Positions 1-5,843 of a DNA stretch of 5,843 nt are shown here, in pieces. Source of the stretch: Dehalococcoidia bacterium (GTDB taxonomy: Bacteria > Chloroflexota > Dehalococcoidia > GIF9 > AB-539-J10). Each line of letters starts with the position of its first letter. Position 1 is the first letter of the stretch. The notes beneath the pieces were generated by a model. It was not told the DNA's origin. It did not search any database and saw only the letters and a list, made by a program, of their open reading frames with translations. Position numbers and translations under genes: made by a program. The DNA lies in NCBI GenBank assembly GCA_023128875.1, contig JAGMDB010000014.1:1-5843 (forward strand). Reading direction: 5' to 3'.

Positions 1-180
1 ATGAACCTGAAAATAAGAGAGGCTCAGTTGCAGAAGATCCCTTATATGCTCATAGTTGGCGATAAAGAAAAGGCTTCATCTGGTGTATCGCTTCGCCTAA
101 GGAATGGTGATGATGCAGGATTGGAAACTTCAGCGCAGGTTAAAGCAAGGATAAAAACAGCCATAGACGCTAAGTCTTAA
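1..180 (+). CDS. thrS: Threonyl-tRNA synthetase, C-terminal end (5' partial)
   Basis: The last 59 residues of a class II threonyl-tRNA synthetase, which charges tRNA-Thr in the cytoplasm. The fragment starts at the well-known segment [20 protein letters not shown] (residues 4-23 of the fragment), part of the C-terminal anticodon-binding domain, followed by the strand SLRLRNGDD and a short charged helix ending in TAIDAKS and a TAA stop. The window opens on an ATG, but this codon is internal: the KIREAQLQ segment lies near the end of a protein that is normally about 580-650 residues, so the catalytic and editing domains lie left of the window. The stop is 22 nt before the infC start, which implies a shared transcript; thrS-infC linkage is common in bacteria. 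The identification is secure; only the upstream extent is unknown. Confidence 0.94.
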   Translation: MNLKIREAQLQKIPYMLIVGDKEKASSGVSLRLRNGDDAGLETSAQVKARIKTAIDAKS

Positions 181-193
181 GTTTTTTGGAAGT

Positions 194-199
194 GGAGGG
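194..199 (+). promoter_or_regulatory. Ribosome binding site of infC
   Basis: GGAGGG, a near-perfect Shine-Dalgarno sequence, lies in the 22-nt gap between thrS and infC. From GGAGG to the AUA codon at 203 there are 4 nt, the same distance as between GGAGG and the TTG start of rplT further along. The site decides the infC start, because no ATG, GTG or TTG in the infC frame lies within useful reach of it. The next possible codons (AUA at 215, AUU at 233, TTG at 278) are 15 nt or more away. Confidence 0.8.
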
Positions 200-202
200 A
201 CC

Positions 203-760
203 ATAGTTAAAAATATAGCAGTTAACAGAAAAATTAGAGCGAGGGAAGTTAGGCTTATAGGCGAAAAAGGAGAGCAATTGGGTATATTACCCACGCAGGA
301 GGCACTACAAATTGCCCGGGAGCATGATCTTGATTTGGTTGAGATAGCACCGACAGCAGTACCGCCGGTATGCCGGCTTCTCGATTACGGAAAATATAAA
401 TACGAACAGGTTAAAAAAGAACGGAAGGCAAAGAAGGGCCAAAAAATTGGCTTACTTAAAGAGGTTCGCTTTCGGCCAAAAATTGAAGATCATGATTTAC
501 AAGCGAAGATCAGGACAGTTAGAAAATTGCTAGGGGAAGGTAACAAAGTGAAGGTATTAGTGAGATTTAGAGGCCGCGAGATTATTTACCCAGAAATGGG
601 TTGGAAAGTATTAAAGAGAGTGGCCGAGGCGCTGAAAGAAGAAGCTGTAGCAAGCAATCATCCTGCCAAGGACAGGCGGACCATAGCTTTAACTCTTTCA
701 ATCTCTCCAGTGAAAAAATCTACAAAGGTGGAATTCGATGCCAAAACTCAAAACTCATAA
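203..760 (+). CDS. infC: Translation initiation factor IF-3, with probable AUA start
   Basis: IF3 binds the 30S subunit, prevents premature 50S joining and favours correct start codons and initiator tRNA. From AUA at 203 the product is 185 residues, close to the usual 170-180. The N-domain (about residues 9-78) carries IRAREVRLIGEKGEQLGI, LVEIAPTAVPPVCRLLDYGK (R58 to K64) and the basic linker that follows. The C-domain (about 86-173) carries KEVRFRP at 86-92 and RFRGRE at 121-126. Start choice: the frame is open back to 167 but has no ATG, GTG or TTG before the TTG at 278, which would remove 25 conserved residues. AUA at 203 follows GGAGG by 4 nt, and the residues it gives, (M)VKNIAVN, match in length the start of Bacillus IF3 (MSKDLLVN). 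A rare start codon would fit the known IF3 autoregulation. The tail is somewhat longer than usual and overlaps rpmI by 23 nt. The product is certain and the start is likely. Confidence 0.93.
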   Translation: MVKNIAVNRKIRAREVRLIGEKGEQLGILPTQEALQIAREHDLDLVEIAPTAVPPVCRLLDYGKYKYEQVKKERKAKKGQKIGLLKEVRFRPKIEDHDLQAKIRTVRKLLGEGNKVKVLVRFRGREIIYPEMGWKVLKRVAEALKEEAVASNHPAKDRRTIALTLSISPVKKSTKVEFDAKTQNS

Positions 761-935
761 AGGAGCGAAAAGTCGCTTTCATATAACGGGTAAGGGTAAG
801 CTAGTACGCACTAAATGTGGCAAAAGCCACTTTAGACGGAGAAAGGCTCCGAGGGTTAAACGCCTTTATGATGAGCTTATCGCAACCTCATCGGCGGATA
901 AGAAGCGAATAAGAAGACTTTTACCTCACAAGTAA
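738..935 (+). CDS. rpmI: 50S ribosomal protein L35 (bL35)
   Basis: A small, very basic 65-residue protein of the large ribosomal subunit. It starts MPKLKTHKGAKSRFHITGKG, which is the bL35 signature (PK-KTHKGA-KRF--TG-GK), continues with the cluster HFRRRKAPRVKR, and ends in RRLLPHK. Length and sequence fit the usual 64-66 residues. The ATG at 738 is preceded by AAAGGTGG (724-731) with a 6-nt gap. Start and ribosome binding site both lie inside the last codons of infC, so the two genes overlap by 23 nt in different frames; this suggests that rpmI translation is coupled to infC. No oddity is seen in the protein itself. Confidence 0.96.
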   Translation: MPKLKTHKGAKSRFHITGKGKLVRTKCGKSHFRRRKAPRVKRLYDELIATSSADKKRIRRLLPHK

Positions 936-942
936 GGGTTTG

Positions 943-950
943 AAAGGAGG
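943..950 (+). promoter_or_regulatory. Ribosome binding site of rplT
   Basis: AAAGGAGG, a strong Shine-Dalgarno sequence, ends 4 nt before the TTG at 955. An in-frame TTG also occurs at 940, before this site; starting there would translate the ribosome binding site itself as KGG and add five residues not found in bL20. The site therefore fixes the start at 955. Confidence 0.88.
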
Positions 951-954
951 AATC

Positions 955-1326
955 TTGCCACGAGCTAAAGCGGGTAAAATCACTCATCAGCGCCATAAGA
1001 AAGTGCTTGCGTTAACCAAGGGACATCGCGGTTCAAGACATAGTCTGTATAGACAAGCTCATGAATCTATGCTCCATGCTTTAGACTATGCTTACTGCCA
1101 TCGGCGGGAGCGGAAAAGCGATTTTAGAAAGTTGTGGATCGCTCGTATTAATGCCGCAGCACGAACTCAAGGACTCTCCTATAGTCAATTTCTAGCGAGC
1201 TTAAGAAAAGCGAATGTAGAGATAAATCGTAAGATGTTAGCTGATATGGCAATTAAGGACCCCGAGGGCTTCGCCAGATTGCTAGCTTCTGTTTCGTCTA
1301 GAGATACAAATGCTAAAGCAGCTTGA
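955..1326 (+). CDS. rplT: 50S ribosomal protein L20 (bL20), TTG start
   Basis: bL20 is an rRNA-binding protein needed early in 50S assembly; in several bacteria it also represses its own operon. The product from TTG at 955 is 123 residues, slightly above the usual 117-120. Family features are [18 protein letters not shown] at the N-terminus, [15 protein letters not shown] (about residues 21-35), [20 protein letters not shown] (about 46-65) with INAAAR following, and the C-terminal repressor and rRNA-binding part with [18 protein letters not shown]. The basic N-terminal extension followed by a globular helical domain is as expected. The start follows AAAGGAGG by 4 nt. The gene lies 19 nt after rpmI, and its last 17 nt overlap the start of pheS. 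No L20-binding leader can be recognised upstream of infC or rpmI. Confidence 0.95.
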   Translation: MPRAKAGKITHQRHKKVLALTKGHRGSRHSLYRQAHESMLHALDYAYCHRRERKSDFRKLWIARINAAARTQGLSYSQFLASLRKANVEINRKMLADMAIKDPEGFARLLASVSSRDTNAKAA

Positions 1327-2347
1327 GGAACTTCAACTAGAAGCTCTTAATGAATTAGGCCAAGTTAGCGAACTAAAGGGACTCGAGTCTTGGCGTGTTC
1401 GTTGCTTGGGCAAGAGAAGTAAGCTAACTCAAGTCTTGCGCTCTCTAGCTAGCTTGCCTTTAGAGGAACGAAAAAAAATAGGCGCCCTGGCTAATGGAAC
1501 CAAGGTGAGCCTAGAGTCAAGCCTGGCTGAAAAGAAAAAGTTTTTGGAAGAAGATCACCTAGCTTCCTTCTTAAGTCGAGAAAGACTGGATATTACTTTA
1601 CCCGGCCAACCTATTCCCGCAGGACGACTGCATCCTGTAACTCAGACACTTGAGGAAATTTGCAGCATTTTCACAAGCATGGGATTCCAGGTAGCCGAAG
1701 GACCTGATGTGGAGTGGGATTACTATAACTTTGAAGCTTTGAACATTCCTCCACAGCACCCAGCGCGAGATATGTTCGCCACACTATGGATAGATTATGA
1801 GGAAACTACCGGGCAGGCCAGGCTCTTGCGGACGCATACTTCTCCAATGCAAATAAGAGTCATGGAAAAAGAGCGCCCGCCGATAAGAATGATAGTGCCA
1901 GGGCGGGTCTACCGCTACGAGGCCACAGATGCTACTCATGAATCCATGTTCTACCAAGTTGAGGGACTAGCTATAGATATGAATATTACCCTGGCTGATT
2001 TGAAGGGTATCCTATTTGAATTCTGTCATTGTCTTTTTGGTGAGGAAAGAAAAGTGCGCTTCAGATGCGATTATTTTCCTTTTGTTGAACCTGGTGCGGA
2101 GATAGCAATAGAGTGCTCAAGCTGTCATGGCGCTGGTTGCCGGTTGTGTAGCTATAGCGGCTGGCTTGAGATACTCGGTGCGGGGATGGTACACCCTGAT
2201 GTTCTCAGACGTGTTGACATTGACCCTGAAGTTTACAGCGGCTTCGCCTTTGGGATGGGCGTCGAACGGATTCCGATGCTCCGTTATGGTATTGATGATA
2301 TACGGCTTTTCTACAGTAACGACCTTAGATTCCTAAAGCAATTTTGA
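1310..2347 (+). CDS. pheS: Phenylalanyl-tRNA synthetase alpha subunit
   Basis: Catalytic subunit of the alpha2-beta2 class II synthetase that attaches phenylalanine to tRNA-Phe. Its 345 residues fit the family. The N-terminal part (about 1-95) is the helical, coiled-coil tRNA-binding arm, with [12 protein letters not shown] standing for the usual LGKKG-LT. The catalytic core follows: [21 protein letters not shown] at 174-181, motif 2 region with FYQVEG at 214-219, and motif 3 with [11 protein letters not shown] at 311-321 and the ending [11 protein letters not shown]. Four cysteines, C269, C272, C277 and C280 (C-x2-C-x4-C-x2-C), precede [13 protein letters not shown]; this zinc-ribbon-like insertion occurs in part of the family and is absent in E. 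coli. The ATG at 1310 fits the family N-terminus ([13 protein letters not shown]) but has no clear ribosome binding site; it lies inside rplT (17-nt overlap), so coupling to rplT is likely. pheT follows after 31 nt. Confidence 0.97.
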   Translation: MLKQLEELQLEALNELGQVSELKGLESWRVRCLGKRSKLTQVLRSLASLPLEERKKIGALANGTKVSLESSLAEKKKFLEEDHLASFLSRERLDITLPGQPIPAGRLHPVTQTLEEICSIFTSMGFQVAEGPDVEWDYYNFEALNIPPQHPARDMFATLWIDYEETTGQARLLRTHTSPMQIRVMEKERPPIRMIVPGRVYRYEATDATHESMFYQVEGLAIDMNITLADLKGILFEFCHCLFGEERKVRFRCDYFPFVEPGAEIAIECSSCHGAGCRLCSYSGWLEILGAGMVHPDVLRRVDIDPEVYSGFAFGMGVERIPMLRYGIDDIRLFYSNDLRFLKQF

Positions 2348-2378
2348 TTTTTTAGAGATTAACAAAGGGTTAATAAAT

Positions 2379-4856
2379 ATGAAGGCCTCTCTTAAATGGC
2401 TGAGTGATTATATTGACATAAGGATTGACCGCCAGAAACTAGCGGAGAAACTAACTATGGCTGGTATGGAGGTCAAAGGGATACAAACTATAGGTAGCAC
2501 CTGGGATAATGTGGTGATAGGGCAGGTAGCATCTGTGAATTCTCACCCTAATGCCGACAAACTGAATTTAGCCACTGTTAATCTTGGCCCCCAGCAAATT
2601 ACCGTAGTTTGCGGTGCTCCTAATATTGGCGTGGGGCAGAAAGTACCCTTTGCCTATGCGGGGGCTAGACTTATCGATGGCCACACTGGAAAGGCTACGC
2701 TATTAAAGCCAACCAAAATTCGTGGTATTCTGTCTGAGGGCATGGTTTGCTCAGAAAAAGAACTGGGAATTTCTGAAAACCATGAAAGCATTCTAGTATT
2801 ATCACCAGAAGCTCCCATAGGCATGCCCTTGGCTGACTACCTGGGCGACATAATTTTCGATTTAGATATAACACCCAATCGGCCAGACTGTTTATCCATA
2901 ATTGGTATTGCCAGAGAAATTGCTGCTTTAACTGATGAATCAGTTCATCTACCCCAAATCGGTTATGAGGAAATGGAGAAACCAATAGACTCTCTTATCT
3001 CCGTTGCCATCATCGAGCCAGATCTATGTCCCAGATATTGTGCTAGCTTGCTTATTGGAATTGAAGTCGCATCTTCTCCCGGCTGGCTGCAGGAACGCCT
3101 GAGAAGTTACGGGATGCGCCCTATAAATAATGTTGTTGATGTTAGTAATTATGTGATGCTGGAACATGGCCAGCCTCTTCACGCCTTTGACTATCATAAA
3201 CTTAAGGGCAAACAAATTGTCGTTCGCTGTGCTAAGAGTGGTGAAACTATAATCACTTTGGATGGCATAGAGAGAACTCTTACTCAAGATACTCTGGTTA
3301 TTGCTGATGAAGAGAATTCCGTTGCTATTGCCGGGCTAATGGGCGGGCTCAATACTGAGGTTGATGTTACAACTACTGCTATTCTTCTGGAATCGGCGAA
3401 TTTCAACAGAAGTACCATTCGGAGAGGCGCTAATCACCTTAATTTACAAAGCGAAGCTTCAACTCGCTTTGACAAGGGGTTAAACCCAGACTTACCATTA
3501 GTCGCATTGAAGCGAGCTACACAATTGCTACTGGAGCTAGCTGGAGGCAAATCGGCCAGGGGTATAATCGATGCTTACCCCGGTAAGACAGCGCCAAGCG
3601 CTATTTTGCTTTCCACCAAGGAGGTGAAGCGACTTTCGGGTTTAGAAATTACCATTGACGAAACTCTCGGAGTATTGAGAGCCCTGGGTTTCGAATGTCA
3701 AGAGACTGGTTTATTGCCTCCACAAATCTCGGTGTTTGTTCCTTATTGGCGTGGCGACATTAAATGCGCTGCTGACCTTGTGGAAGAAATAATCCGCATT
3801 ATCGGCTATGACAAAATTCCTGTGACGCGGCTCAGCGCTTCTCTGCCACCCCAAAAATTAACGCCAGAACGCAGCTTTAAGCAAAAGTTACGTAATACCT
3901 TAGTAAGCTGGGGTTTCCAAGAAATATTAACCTATTCCTTGACTAGCATGGAAAAACTACAGAGACTTTCTCCAAAGCTTGAACCAAAAATCGCTCCCTT
4001 GCAAGTGGCTAACCCAATGACAAAGGAACAGGAATATTTACGGACTTCCCTGCGTGCAGGCGTTTTAACTACATTGGCAAACAATCAGAAACATGAAGAA
4101 GCTGACATAAGGTTATTTGAAATTGGCAAGATTTTCTTACCGCAGTATCCCTCTGCCATTGCGTTGAGCCAAAACGCTGAAAGTGGCGAAGGAGAAGTCA
4201 AACAATCCCCACAGGATAAAGAGGGATTACCACACGAGAAAGAGATGCTTTGTGCTGTACTCAGCGGCTCAAGACGGGAATTATCATGGCATGACAATAA
4301 AGAGCTTCTTGATTTCTTCGATGCTAAAGGTGTGGCAGAAAGATTATTAGAACAATTAGGGCTCACATCAACATTTGAATCTAGCGACGATGAGGGTTTA
4401 CTCCTTGGTAGAAGGGCTGATGTTATCATTGGTGGGGATAAAGTGGGAGTTGTGGGCAATTTGCATTCCAAGGTAGCACAAGGTTTTGAGCTTTCTGGCC
4501 CTGTTTGCCTTATTGAAATGGATGTGGAGAAACTGATGAACAAAGCAAGCGGGGCAAAGCGATATCAGCCTATCCCCCGGTTTCCCAGCATAACCAGGGA
4601 CATTGCATTGGTAATAAATGAGCAAGTAACATTCCAAGAGACGGAAGCCATAATACAGAGCTTCCCATTGGTTGAGAAAACCACCCTCTTTGATCTCTAT
4701 ACCGGTGAGCAGATACCTGAAGGCAAAAAATCATTTGCTATAAGAATTATCTATCAGTCGCCCCAGCGGACTTTAACTGAGAGGGAAGTTGATAAAATCC
4801 AGCAGCAAATGCTTGATAGGCTATGTCGAGAACTGGGCGCTACTTTAAGGGGTTAG
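2379..4856 (+). CDS. pheT: Phenylalanyl-tRNA synthetase beta subunit
   Basis: Partner of PheS; it binds tRNA-Phe and, in the family, hydrolyses mischarged Tyr-tRNA-Phe. The 825 residues contain the full set of domains: B1 (MKASLKWLSDYIDI), an EMAP/OB-fold tRNA-binding domain (about 40-155, SHPNADKL at 55-62), DITPNRPDCLS near 163-173, the B3/B4 editing domain (about 210-385, with GMRPINNVVD at 245-254, HGQPLHAFD at 263-271, GLMGG at 319-323 and TRFDKG at 362-367), B5 (about 408-478, RGDI at 458-461 and DLVEEI at 466-471), the inactive synthetase-like core (about 485-690), and the C-terminal FDX-ACB anticodon-binding domain (about 730-825, RFPSITRD at 734-741). A hydrophilic insertion lies at about 590-616. 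The ATG follows AAAGGG (2364-2369) by 9 nt. The stop lies inside the opposing proS gene (17-nt tail overlap). Confidence 0.97.
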   Translation: MKASLKWLSDYIDIRIDRQKLAEKLTMAGMEVKGIQTIGSTWDNVVIGQVASVNSHPNADKLNLATVNLGPQQITVVCGAPNIGVGQKVPFAYAGARLIDGHTGKATLLKPTKIRGILSEGMVCSEKELGISENHESILVLSPEAPIGMPLADYLGDIIFDLDITPNRPDCLSIIGIAREIAALTDESVHLPQIGYEEMEKPIDSLISVAIIEPDLCPRYCASLLIGIEVASSPGWLQERLRSYGMRPINNVVDVSNYVMLEHGQPLHAFDYHKLKGKQIVVRCAKSGETIITLDGIERTLTQDTLVIADEENSVAIAGLMGGLNTEVDVTTTAILLESANFNRSTIRRGANHLNLQSEASTRFDKGLNPDLPLVALKRATQLLLELAGGKSARGIIDAYPGKTAPSAILLSTKEVKRLSGLEITIDETLGVLRALGFECQETGLLPPQISVFVPYWRGDIKCAADLVEEIIRIIGYDKIPVTRLSASLPPQKLTPERSFKQKLRNTLVSWGFQEILTYSLTSMEKLQRLSPKLEPKIAPLQVANPMTKEQEYLRTSLRAGVLTTLANNQKHEEADIRLFEIGKIFLPQYPSAIALSQNAESGEGEVKQSPQDKEGLPHEKEMLCAVLSGSRRELSWHDNKELLDFFDAKGVAERLLEQLGLTSTFESSDDEGLLLGRRADVIIGGDKVGVVGNLHSKVAQGFELSGPVCLIEMDVEKLMNKASGAKRYQPIPRFPSITRDIALVINEQVTFQETEAIIQSFPLVEKTTLFDLYTGEQIPEGKKSFAIRIIYQSPQRTLTEREVDKIQQQMLDRLCRELGATLRG

Positions 4857-5843
4857 CTGCTTTTCTCAGCAGTGTTTTAACTTTCCCAGCAATATTATCT
4901 AGAGGTAAAAGTTGAATTTCTTTCTGTGTGCGCCATTTCGCCTCTACACTTTGGCCTTTTAGGGTGCGTGGGCTTAATGTCAACCGCAGGGGTATTCCTA
5001 GAAGGTCAGCATCGTTAAATTTAACCCCGGCAGATTCATTCCGATCATCATACAGAACTTCGATGCCTTCTCCCTCCAGTTTCTGATATGCATCTTCTGC
5101 TACAGATGCAACCTCAGAGTTGTCCAGACAGAGGGAGCAAAGATAAACCTGATAAGGAGCAACAGATAGCGGCCAAATAATTCCCTTATCATCATAGCTT
5201 TGCTCTATTATTGCTGCCAAAAGGCGTCCCAACCCGATGCCATAGCAGCCCATAATTATAGGTCGAGACGTGCCATCACGATTGAGGGAAAGCGCTCCTA
5301 ATTTCTCACTAAGAAAGGTGCCCAATTTAAATATGTGCCCTACTTCAATGCCATGAGCAGAAGACAATTTGCTGCCGCACTTAGAGCAATTATGCCCGGA
5401 GCGAGCCAGTGCAATATCAACCATAAGGTCAACCTGAAAATCTCTAGGATAATTGATATTGCTGAAATGATATCCTGGCTTATTGGCTCCAGCGATGAAG
5501 TTCGAGCCGAAAGTTATAGAATCATCAGCAACAATCTTGATATCTTTCATGCCTATAGGTGAGGCAAAGCCAGCCACTAAGCCAGCTATGGTTACTTGGC
5601 TTTCTGTAGCTAACTTTAGCTCCGAACACTTCAGCACATTTCGTAGCTTTGTTTCATTCACTTCCAGGTCGCCTCGTATGACCACAAAGATGAATTCGCC
5701 ATCAGCGGAGTAAAATACAGCCTTAAGTGTCTGGCTTGTAGGCACACCAACAAAGCTAGCCACTTGCTCTATAGTTTTTGCGTCCGGCGTGGATATTTCT
5801 TCCAGAGGCAATAGAGCCCCAGCATTTACCTCTGCTTTGGCAA
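4840..5843 (-). CDS. proS: Prolyl-tRNA synthetase, C-terminal part (5' partial)
   Basis: Class II synthetase that charges tRNA-Pro. About 334 C-terminal codons are present; the frame stays open to the right edge, so the first 230-240 residues, with motifs 1 and 2, lie outside, if the usual length of about 570 applies. Reading leftwards: an INS (YbaK-like) editing domain with STPDAKTIEQVASFVGVP, the conserved editing lysine in QTLKAV (codon 5722-5724) and RGDLEVNETKL; then CSKCG and IEVGHIFKLGT; motif 3, GCYGIGLGR, at about 5224-5250; WPLSVAPYQV; and the C-terminal anticodon-binding domain with LYDDRNESAGVKFNDADLLG and IPLRLTLSPRTL. The INS domain marks the bacterial form of ProRS. A TTG at 5811 is only an internal leucine, because family sequence continues upstream of it (AKAEVNAGALLPLEE). 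The TAG stop overlaps the end of pheT by 17 nt. Confidence 0.96.
   Translation of the reverse strand, partial: AKAEVNAGALLPLEEISTPDAKTIEQVASFVGVPTSQTLKAVFYSADGEFIFVVIRGDLEVNETKLRNVLKCSELKLATESQVTIAGLVAGFASPIGMKDIKIVADDSITFGSNFIAGANKPGYHFSNINYPRDFQVDLMVDIALARSGHNCSKCGSKLSSAHGIEVGHIFKLGTFLSEKLGALSLNRDGTSRPIIMGCYGIGLGRLLAAIIEQSYDDKGIIWPLSVAPYQVYLCSLCLDNSEVASVAEDAYQKLEGEGIEVLYDDRNESAGVKFNDADLLGIPLRLTLSPRTLKGQSVEAKWRTQKEIQLLPLDNIAGKVKTLLRKAANPLK

Noticed and set aside
1..3. ATG at the first base as a gene start
   Set aside because: The residues that follow are an internal segment of the C-terminal domain of ThrRS, so the codon is an internal methionine.
278..280. TTG as the infC start
   Set aside because: It removes 25 residues, including the conserved IRAREVRLIGEKGEQLG segment, and has no matching ribosome binding site at proper distance, although GGAGAG-like bases lie close upstream.
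2348..2378. Promoter or terminator between pheS and pheT
   Set aside because: The 31 nt are AT-rich and hold the pheT ribosome binding site, but no paired -35/-10 boxes and no hairpin with a T-run.
2695..3287. Reading frames on the - strand inside pheT
   Set aside because: They lie opposite strongly conserved PheT sequence, show no recognisable protein features, and have the look of antisense shadows. The same holds for the - strand frames at 4085-4637 and for the + strand frames inside proS at 5335-5713.
4856..4880. Intrinsic terminator after pheT
   Set aside because: The stem is only 4 bp (5 with a G-U pair), the loop is 8 nt and the T-run is broken, and the sequence is also proS coding. 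Too weak to annotate.
1..5843. CTAG tetranucleotide frequency as a signal
   Set aside because: CTAG is seen about twenty times by eye, which is near the random expectation. It only shows that the site is not avoided here, as it is in enterobacteria.
1..5843. tRNA, CRISPR, insertion sequence, attachment site or phage and defence genes
   Set aside because: Nothing on either strand supports any of these; the window is filled by conserved translation genes with no repeats noticed by eye.

Overview
The window is a compact, bacterial translation-machinery locus, almost completely coding. It reads, on the + strand: the 3' end of thrS (threonyl-tRNA synthetase), infC (initiation factor IF3), rpmI (ribosomal protein bL35), rplT (ribosomal protein bL20), pheS and pheT (the two subunits of phenylalanyl-tRNA synthetase). 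On the - strand, converging on pheT, is the C-terminal part of proS (bacterial-type prolyl-tRNA synthetase), which runs off the right edge. Both end genes are cut by the window edges. There is no non-coding stretch longer than about 31 bases.

The order thrS-infC-rpmI-rplT-pheS-pheT is an old and widely shared bacterial arrangement. The six + strand genes are so tightly packed (22-nt gap, 23-nt overlap, 19-nt gap, 17-nt overlap, 31-nt gap) that cotranscription is very likely. No promoter, L20 leader, T-box or pheM-type attenuator can be fitted between them, so the main promoter is probably upstream of the window. The products act together: IF3 controls start-codon selection and subunit joining, bL35 and bL20 are large-subunit proteins (bL20 is an early assembly protein), and the synthetases charge Thr, Phe and Pro tRNAs.

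The organism is a bacterium with moderate GC (mid-40s percent by eye). The PheS and IF3 sequences and the overlaps look to me most like Chloroflexota, possibly Dehalococcoidia, but this is an impression from remembered family sequences, not a search, and I would hold it at about even odds.

The most interesting point is at infC. No ATG, GTG or TTG lies in frame before residue 26, but an AUA codon at 203 sits 4 nt after GGAGG and aligns with the first residue of other IF3 proteins. It is therefore probably a non-canonical start used for IF3 autoregulation, as AUU is in E. coli. rplT uses a TTG start set by a strong ribosome binding site. The 3' ends of pheT and proS overlap tail to tail by 17 nt. 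I found no undescribed system, mobile element, CRISPR array or RNA gene in this window.
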